Part shown: positions 6,425 to 9,807 of the stretch, one piece after another
Numbering within the stretch: position 1 is the stretch's first letter
How the letters are laid out: each line of letters begins with the position of its first letter
Assembly (NCBI GenBank): GCA_946479055.1
Contig: CAMLEX010000131.1
Location: 1 to 9,807 of the forward strand
Reading direction: 5' to 3'
From: an uncultured Bacteroidota bacterium
GTDB lineage: Bacteria > Bacteroidota > Bacteroidia > Chitinophagales > Chitinophagaceae
DNA length: 9,807 bases
Translations under genes and position numbers: made by a program
The notes under the pieces: generated by a model
The model's database searches: none
The model's input: the letters and a program-made list of their open reading frames with translations, nothing else
What the model was told of the DNA's origin: nothing

Positions 6425-7372
6425 ATGAATAAGGACAAAATTGATATGTTTCGTAACAGGCTTGCCAAAGTGTTTCGGCATATTGGTAAACAAGCTAAAA
6501 GACTGGGAATAACATGCTACCGGGTGTATGATCATGATCTGCCGGAGTTTCCTTTCTGTATTGAATTTTACGGTGATAAATTATATGTCGCGGAATATAA
6601 ACGCCGTCATAACATGACAGATGAAGAACATGATGAATGGATGGAAAAAAGCATTGAAGTGATTTGTGAAATTCTATCCGTATCAAAAGAGAATATATTT
6701 TTAAAACTCCGGCAGCGAAAACCCGGAAGACTTGGGCAGTATCAGAAGTTTGATGAAGTACAGCATGAATTCGTAATAGAAGAAAACGACCTGAAATTTA
6801 TCGTTAACCTGAGTGATTACCTGGATACCGGTTTATTCCTGGATCACAGATTGACAAGAGAACGAGTAAGAGTGGAAGCAAAAGATAAAAAAGTATTGAA
6901 TCTTTTTGCTTATACCGGTTCGTTTTCTGTTTTTGCTGCGGCTGGCGGGGCAGCAGAAGTAGTGACCGTAGATCTTTCAAAAACATATTTAAACTGGGCC
7001 GAAAGAAATATGCAGTTGAATGAGTTTTCAAATCAGGCAAAGTATAAATTCATTCATGCCGATGTATTGCAATATTTAAAAACATTGCCCCCCGATCATT
7101 TTGATTTAATAATAATGGATCCGCCTACTTTCAGCAATAGTAAAAGAATGGAAGATTTCCTGGATATACAAAGAGATCATGTTGGCCTAATAAATAATTG
7201 TTTGGTTATATTAAAACCCGGAGGCGTTCTTTATTTCAGCACTAATTTTCAAAAATTTATATTAGATAAAGAAAGCGTAAAAACGGATTCTATTAAGGAT
7301 ATTACAAGAGCTACTACACCTTTTGATTTTGAAGGTAAACTATTTCGTTATTGCTTCAGAATAATGAAATAG
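6425..7372 (+). CDS. Free-standing RlmK-like 23S rRNA (guanine-N7) methyltransferase
   Basis: A 315-residue class I S-adenosylmethionine-dependent methyltransferase. It resembles the C-terminal RlmK half of the E. coli RlmKL (YcbY/RlmL) fusion along its whole length: the N-terminal NRLAKVFRHIGKQAKRLGI-CYRVYDHDLPEF region, LNLSDYLDTGLFLDHR-like segment (residues 127-142), motif I NLFAYTGSFSVFAAAGGA (159-176), TVDLSKTYLNWAERN (181-195), and motif IV DPPTFSNSKRMED (232-244). RlmK makes m7G2069 in 23S rRNA of E. coli; here no RlmL/THUMP half is attached. Function is inferred from recalled similarity; a different base or site remains possible. The gene is divergent from the antitoxin (86 bp gap) and ends 22 bp before a bidirectional terminator. 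ATG at 6425 has no clear Shine-Dalgarno; M8 is an alternative. Confidence 0.87.
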   Translation: MNKDKIDMFRNRLAKVFRHIGKQAKRLGITCYRVYDHDLPEFPFCIEFYGDKLYVAEYKRRHNMTDEEHDEWMEKSIEVICEILSVSKENIFLKLRQRKPGRLGQYQKFDEVQHEFVIEENDLKFIVNLSDYLDTGLFLDHRLTRERVRVEAKDKKVLNLFAYTGSFSVFAAAGGAAEVVTVDLSKTYLNWAERNMQLNEFSNQAKYKFIHADVLQYLKTLPPDHFDLIIMDPPTFSNSKRMEDFLDIQRDHVGLINNCLVILKPGGVLYFSTNFQKFILDKESVKTDSIKDITRATTPFDFEGKLFRYCFRIMK

Positions 7373-7394
7373 ATACAGCATAGATTTTACCTAA

Positions 7395-7427
7395 AAAAAA
7401 CTCCGGCTAATGCAGCCGGAGTTTTTT
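7395..7427. terminator. Bidirectional intrinsic terminator
   Basis: Perfect 9-bp GC-rich stem ACTCCGGCT (7400-7408) with AGCCGGAGT (7414-7422), loop AATGC, flanked by an A-run on the left and a T-run on the right, so the pairing extends to 14 bp and each strand ends in a U-tract. It sits between convergent genes (RlmK-like ending 7372, M57 peptidase ending 7447) and serves both. Confidence 0.92.
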
Positions 7428-7446
7428 GCAGTAACATTCAAAATAA

Positions 7447-8265
7447 TTAATACAAATAATTTAATGCAATTTGATCGTTTGCATTAAAGGTACGATTACC
7501 GCCGTTAGAGCAAGCCAGCATAAATGAGTTTGCATCCGGAGTTGAAGGTGTGCCAGGAATTAGCACTGCTCCTAAACCGGAAGGTGGTTTTTCTTCATTT
7601 ATTTTTCTGCCGCCGCAACTATAAGAGCGGTTCATATAATCTGTATGACGGAAACCGATACAATGGCCTACTTCGTGTTGAAGTACAGATGCTACATACA
7701 GCAGGTTGGGATTGCTGCCATAAGCGGCTTCATTAGTATTCATTTTAACCTGGTTGTACGGATTGCCAGATGATGTTGGGAAACCTGATGAACCAAGAGT
7801 GATATAACCACCGCTTGGTCCTTCGTTGAAACCAACAATATCTATATTTCCGCCACTTTGTACGCGTTGGAAAGTTAATTGAAGACCGAGTGTATTGTAA
7901 CGGGCAATCATAGTGTCAGTAGCAGTTACGTAAACAGCTGGAAGATTTGTTACAGAAATAGTAATAACCCGGGGCAGAGCGGTTACGAGGTTATACGTCC
8001 TATATTGTTCTGTATTAGCGATACGAAGAGTCGGTGTTGAAGATTGCTGTTCGTTTAATCTTTCTTCGCTCATGAAGATGTCTCCTTCAACTAGGTAACC
8101 ACCTTCGGTTTTTGTTACCCATGTTTCATCTAAACCCAGGGCAGAAATTTTTGTTTTCACTTCCTGAGAAATTTCATCCTTTCCTACACGATCATTTTTT
8201 TTACAAGAAATAATAGCAACACAGGATAGAAGTAAAATGGCAAGTGAATTAGTCATTTTTTTCAT
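7447..8265 (-). CDS. M57 (HEIGH-type) zinc metallopeptidase lipoprotein, copy 1
   Basis: A 272-residue predicted lipoprotein: hydrophobic N-terminus with lipobox IISC (Cys21) followed by KKND, giving an acylated, cell-envelope or surface-attached protein. Residues 194-209 hold the zinc motif HEVGH-x5-H-x-D (H197, E198, H201, H207, D209) of the M57 'dual-action HEIGH' family, and FMLAC (248-252) is the probable Met-turn. C217 (SCGG) and C252 (LAC), conserved in copy 2, could form a disulfide. Substrates are unknown. The frame extends upstream to 8415, but this would bury the signal peptide; MKKMTNSLAILLLSC at 8265 is the start (M4 is possible). Copy 2 lies directly upstream on the same strand, separated by a terminator, so this gene has its own promoter. 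Confidence 0.88.
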   Translation of the reverse strand: MKKMTNSLAILLLSCVAIISCKKNDRVGKDEISQEVKTKISALGLDETWVTKTEGGYLVEGDIFMSEERLNEQQSSTPTLRIANTEQYRTYNLVTALPRVITISVTNLPAVYVTATDTMIARYNTLGLQLTFQRVQSGGNIDIVGFNEGPSGGYITLGSSGFPTSSGNPYNQVKMNTNEAAYGSNPNLLYVASVLQHEVGHCIGFRHTDYMNRSYSCGGRKINEEKPPSGLGAVLIPGTPSTPDANSFMLACSNGGNRTFNANDQIALNYLY

Positions 8266-8309
8266 GTAATTGTTTGTTTTTTGTGTTTGTGAAAATGTTT
8301 GAATGTTAC

Positions 8310-8326
8310 TGCAAGCAACGCCTGCA
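8310..8326 (-). other. Small hairpin in the leader of M57 copy 1
   Basis: In the minus-strand RNA, UGCAGGC and GCUUGCA can pair over 7 bp (one G-U) around a GUU loop, about 45-60 nt upstream of the start codon. It is not followed by a U-tract, so it is not a terminator. It may be incidental. Confidence 0.2.
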
Positions 8327-8348
8327 TGATAGCAAATGTTTGTCACCC

Positions 8349-8356
8349 AAAAGATA
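8349..8356 (-). promoter_or_regulatory. Candidate -7 promoter box of M57 copy 1
   Basis: TATCTTTT on the minus strand (one mismatch to TAnnTTTG; a G follows one base later), giving a leader of roughly 80 nt. The same TGTATCTTT core precedes copy 2 at 9358-9365. No clear -33 element. Confidence 0.35.
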
Positions 8357-8426
8357 CAGGGAAAAACTAATATGAAAAATTTTGGCAGACAAAAATTATA
8401 TCTACAATGTTGCAATTAGTGAAAAA

Positions 8427-8460
8427 GAAAAACCCTCAGGTTATTACCTGAGGGTTTTTC
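8427..8460 (-). terminator. Intrinsic terminator of M57 copy 2
   Basis: Perfect 14-bp stem GAAAAACCCTCAGG (8427-8440) with CCTGAGGGTTTTTC (8447-8460), extendable by one T-A pair to a 4-nt loop. It starts 20 bp past the copy 2 stop on the minus strand; the transcript ends in a U-run. The A/T flanks are symmetric, so it could work in both directions, but no plus-strand gene ends here. Confidence 0.9.
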
Positions 8461-8479
8461 ATAAATGTTTGTTTCAGGT

Positions 8480-9292
8480 TCAATATAAATAACCTAAAGC
8501 AGTCTTATCGTTATTATTGAATGGACGGTTTACACCGCTGCCAATGCAAGCCAGCATCCAGCTTCCTGAATCTGCAGTTGTCGGCGTACCGGGAATATGT
8601 ACAGCACCTACTGTAGATGCGCCTTCATTAGCAGTAGAGCCACCGCAACTGAATGAACGATCCATATAATCAGTATGACGGAATCCAATGCAATGGCCAG
8701 CTTCGTGTGCTAAAATAGTTGCGAGGTAATTAACAAAAGTCGATGAAGTGCCCGTTCCAATAGCTCTTGAATTTACTTTTACCTGCCCGTAAGGACTGCC
8801 ACTGCTTGTAGGAAAACCTGCAGAAGCGAGATAACTGCCATTGGCATTTACAAAAGTTATATTCGCACCAGAACTCACAACTGTAAAAGTAAGTTGAAGA
8901 TTTAATGCATTATAACGGTTGGCTAATTCCTGCAATGCTTGTGAATATCCTGCTTTAGCAGCGAGCTTATTATCCAAGGCAACAGTAATCGTACGTGGTA
9001 ACCCTGTTACCAGGTTATTGGTACGATACTGCTCATTATTAGCAATGCGTAGAAAAGTTCCGCCTGGAGTGCCGTTTAAAAATTCTTCAGTAAGAATAAT
9101 GTCTCCTTCTACGAGATAACCGTCTTCGGTGCGTTGAACATCGGAAGTGCCAAAACCATGATTATAGATTTTGGTCAGCGTTTCCTGTGATATCTCTTCC
9201 TGTTGCCTTGTTTCTTTTGCATTTTTTTTACAGGAAATAATGGTTAAAGACATTACAAAAAGTAATGCAGCAGTACGTGTAATTAGTTTCAT
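8480..9292 (-). CDS. M57 (HEIGH-type) zinc metallopeptidase lipoprotein, copy 2
   Basis: A 270-residue tandem paralogue of copy 1. The N-terminus MKLITRTAALLFVMSLTIISC ends in the same IISC lipobox (Cys21) followed by KKN. Shared blocks with copy 1 include EISQE, GYLVEGDI, LRIAN-x-EQYRT-x-NLVT-x-LPR, GFPTSSG-x-PY-x-QVK and nearly the whole C-terminus. The zinc motif is HEAGH-x5-H-x-D (H196, E197, H200, H206, D208), the probable Met-turn SWMLAC (244-249), and the cysteines C216 and C249 match copy 1. The divergent stretch is mainly residues 105-155, the upper part of the catalytic domain. The ATG at 9292 opens a clean signal peptide. It has its own downstream terminator and promoter candidate, so it is not simply an operon with copy 1. 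Confidence 0.88.
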   Translation of the reverse strand: MKLITRTAALLFVMSLTIISCKKNAKETRQQEEISQETLTKIYNHGFGTSDVQRTEDGYLVEGDIILTEEFLNGTPGGTFLRIANNEQYRTNNLVTGLPRTITVALDNKLAAKAGYSQALQELANRYNALNLQLTFTVVSSGANITFVNANGSYLASAGFPTSSGSPYGQVKVNSRAIGTGTSSTFVNYLATILAHEAGHCIGFRHTDYMDRSFSCGGSTANEGASTVGAVHIPGTPTTADSGSWMLACIGSGVNRPFNNNDKTALGYLY

Positions 9293-9357
9293 ACAGTTTA
9301 GGTTTTTTTATGTGTGTTTTGAAAAATGAAAATCCAGTGCCGTTTAGAAAGGTGTTA

Positions 9358-9365
9358 GAAAGATA
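9358..9365 (-). promoter_or_regulatory. Candidate -7 promoter box of M57 copy 2
   Basis: TATCTTTC on the minus strand, one mismatch to TAnnTTTG, about 65 bp upstream of the ATG at 9292. Shares the core TGTATCTTT with the copy 1 candidate. Confidence 0.35.
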
Positions 9366-9404
9366 CAAACGTTTTGATAAAAGATCAGGGGTGGGTATAA
9401 AAAT

Positions 9405-9433
9405 TTTGTCCTCAGATTTATTCAATACATTTG
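9405..9433 (+). promoter_or_regulatory. Promoter of the S8-like protease gene
   Basis: TTTG at 9405-9408, 17-bp spacer, TACATTTG at 9426-9433: both elements match the Bacteroidota -33/-7 consensus exactly. The -7 box ends 20 bp before the ATG at 9454. This is the clearest promoter in the window. Confidence 0.65.
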
Positions 9434-9453
9434 AGACATAGCAATTGAATGGT

Positions 9454-9807
9454 ATGCGAACTGTACTTTCGATAAAATTTTCAGCAATAATCCTTAAGAG
9501 CCTTTTGTTTTTATTTAGTATTCCGATCACATCGTTAGTATTTTGTCAAATCAGTCCAGCGAATATTAGAAAATTTTCACCCGTTGTTTCTGCAAAATAT
9601 GCCGGCAAAGAGGCGACATCTTTTTCCACGTTTCTAATAGCGGTGTCGGATAAAAATCGGTTTAAGGCATTTATTGGCAAATCTCCAGGTATTTTTACTA
9701 TATACGAATATGGTTCTGCCAATGTTTTTCTTATCAGATGCAACTGGCAGGAGGTGATAGAAAAAATTGTAACACAACCCGAAGTGTTATTTATTGATGA
9801 ACAAAGA
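9454..9807 (+). CDS. Secreted protein, probable S8 (subtilisin-like) serine peptidase, N-terminal part only (3' truncated by window edge)
   Basis: The frame is open from the ATG at 9454 to the window end (118 codons). The protein starts with a basic n-region and a long hydrophobic stretch (about residues 8-30, ending SLVFCQ), an export signal of SPase I type; Phe before Cys31 makes a lipobox unlikely. The following segment (SFSTFLIAVSDKNRFKAF, then IYEYGSANVFLIRCNWQEV and TQPEVLFIDEQR) resembles the I9-like propeptide that precedes the catalytic domain in secreted S8 peptidases of Chitinophagaceae-type bacteria. The Asp/His/Ser catalytic residues would lie beyond the window, so the family call is inference. 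An in-frame TTG at 9445 could add three codons. It is divergent from M57 copy 2 (161 bp gap) and has a consensus promoter. Confidence 0.6.
   Translation, partial: MRTVLSIKFSAIILKSLLFLFSIPITSLVFCQISPANIRKFSPVVSAKYAGKEATSFSTFLIAVSDKNRFKAFIGKSPGIFTIYEYGSANVFLIRCNWQEVIEKIVTQPEVLFIDEQR

Noticed and set aside
8266..8415. Upstream extension of M57 copy 1 to 8415
   Set aside because: It would bury the lipoprotein signal and crosses the promoter candidate; copy 2 has the signal at its very N-terminus.
8266..8426. A riboswitch in the leader of M57 copy 1
   Set aside because: Only one short hairpin is visible and no known aptamer pattern could be recognised.
9228..9743. Minus-strand open frames across 9228-9530 and 9546-9743
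   Set aside because: They overlap the divergent promoter region and the plus-strand S8-like gene antisense, and show no recognisable protein features.

Overview
The window looks like chromosomal DNA from a member of the Bacteroidota, probably close to the Chitinophagaceae. This rests on A+T-rich coding DNA, promoter boxes of the TAnnTTTG type, almost no Shine-Dalgarno sequences, an M57 'HEIGH' lipoprotein pair, and a secreted protease of a style common in that group. The family-level placement is inference from protein style, not a search.

Layout. (1) 1-2781, plus strand: the 3' four-fifths of clpC (Clp/Hsp100 unfoldase), a strong intrinsic terminator, then cmk (CMP kinase) whose -7 box lies in the terminator tail. 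(2) 2782-3501, minus strand: a secreted FKBP-type prolyl isomerase whose stop codon abuts that of cmk. (3) 3595-4032, plus strand: a small hotdog-fold acyl-CoA thioesterase, divergent from the FKBP gene and overlapping by 16 bp the end of the next gene. (4) 4017-6338, minus strand: a three-gene block in transcription order of an Xre/MbcA/ParS-type antitoxin, a RES-domain toxin (4-bp ATGA overlap), and, 34 bp on, an exonuclease/GIY-YIG nuclease with a UvrC-like cysteine motif. A palindrome that encloses the likely -7 box sits just upstream of the antitoxin and is the best candidate autoregulatory operator. (5) 6425-7372, plus strand: a free-standing version of the RlmK half of the gammaproteobacterial RlmKL 23S rRNA methyltransferase, divergent from the toxin-antitoxin block. 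(6) 7395-9292: a bidirectional terminator, then two tandem paralogous M57 metallopeptidase lipoproteins on the minus strand, each with its own promoter candidate and terminator. (7) 9454 to the end, plus strand: the start of a secreted protein that looks like the propeptide of an S8 (subtilisin) protease, with a clear Bacteroidota promoter.

How the parts fit. Most of the window is housekeeping: protein quality control (ClpC, FKBP), nucleotide metabolism (Cmk) and rRNA modification (RlmK-like). Two accessory modules stand out. One is the RES/Xre toxin-antitoxin pair with a repair-type nuclease downstream; the other is an extracellular or surface proteolysis cluster of two M57 lipoproteins and a divergent S8-like protease. 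No tRNA, rRNA, insertion sequence or CRISPR array was seen. No intergenic gap exceeds about 215 bp. Most 5' leaders appear very short, and one gene (the thioesterase) may be leaderless.
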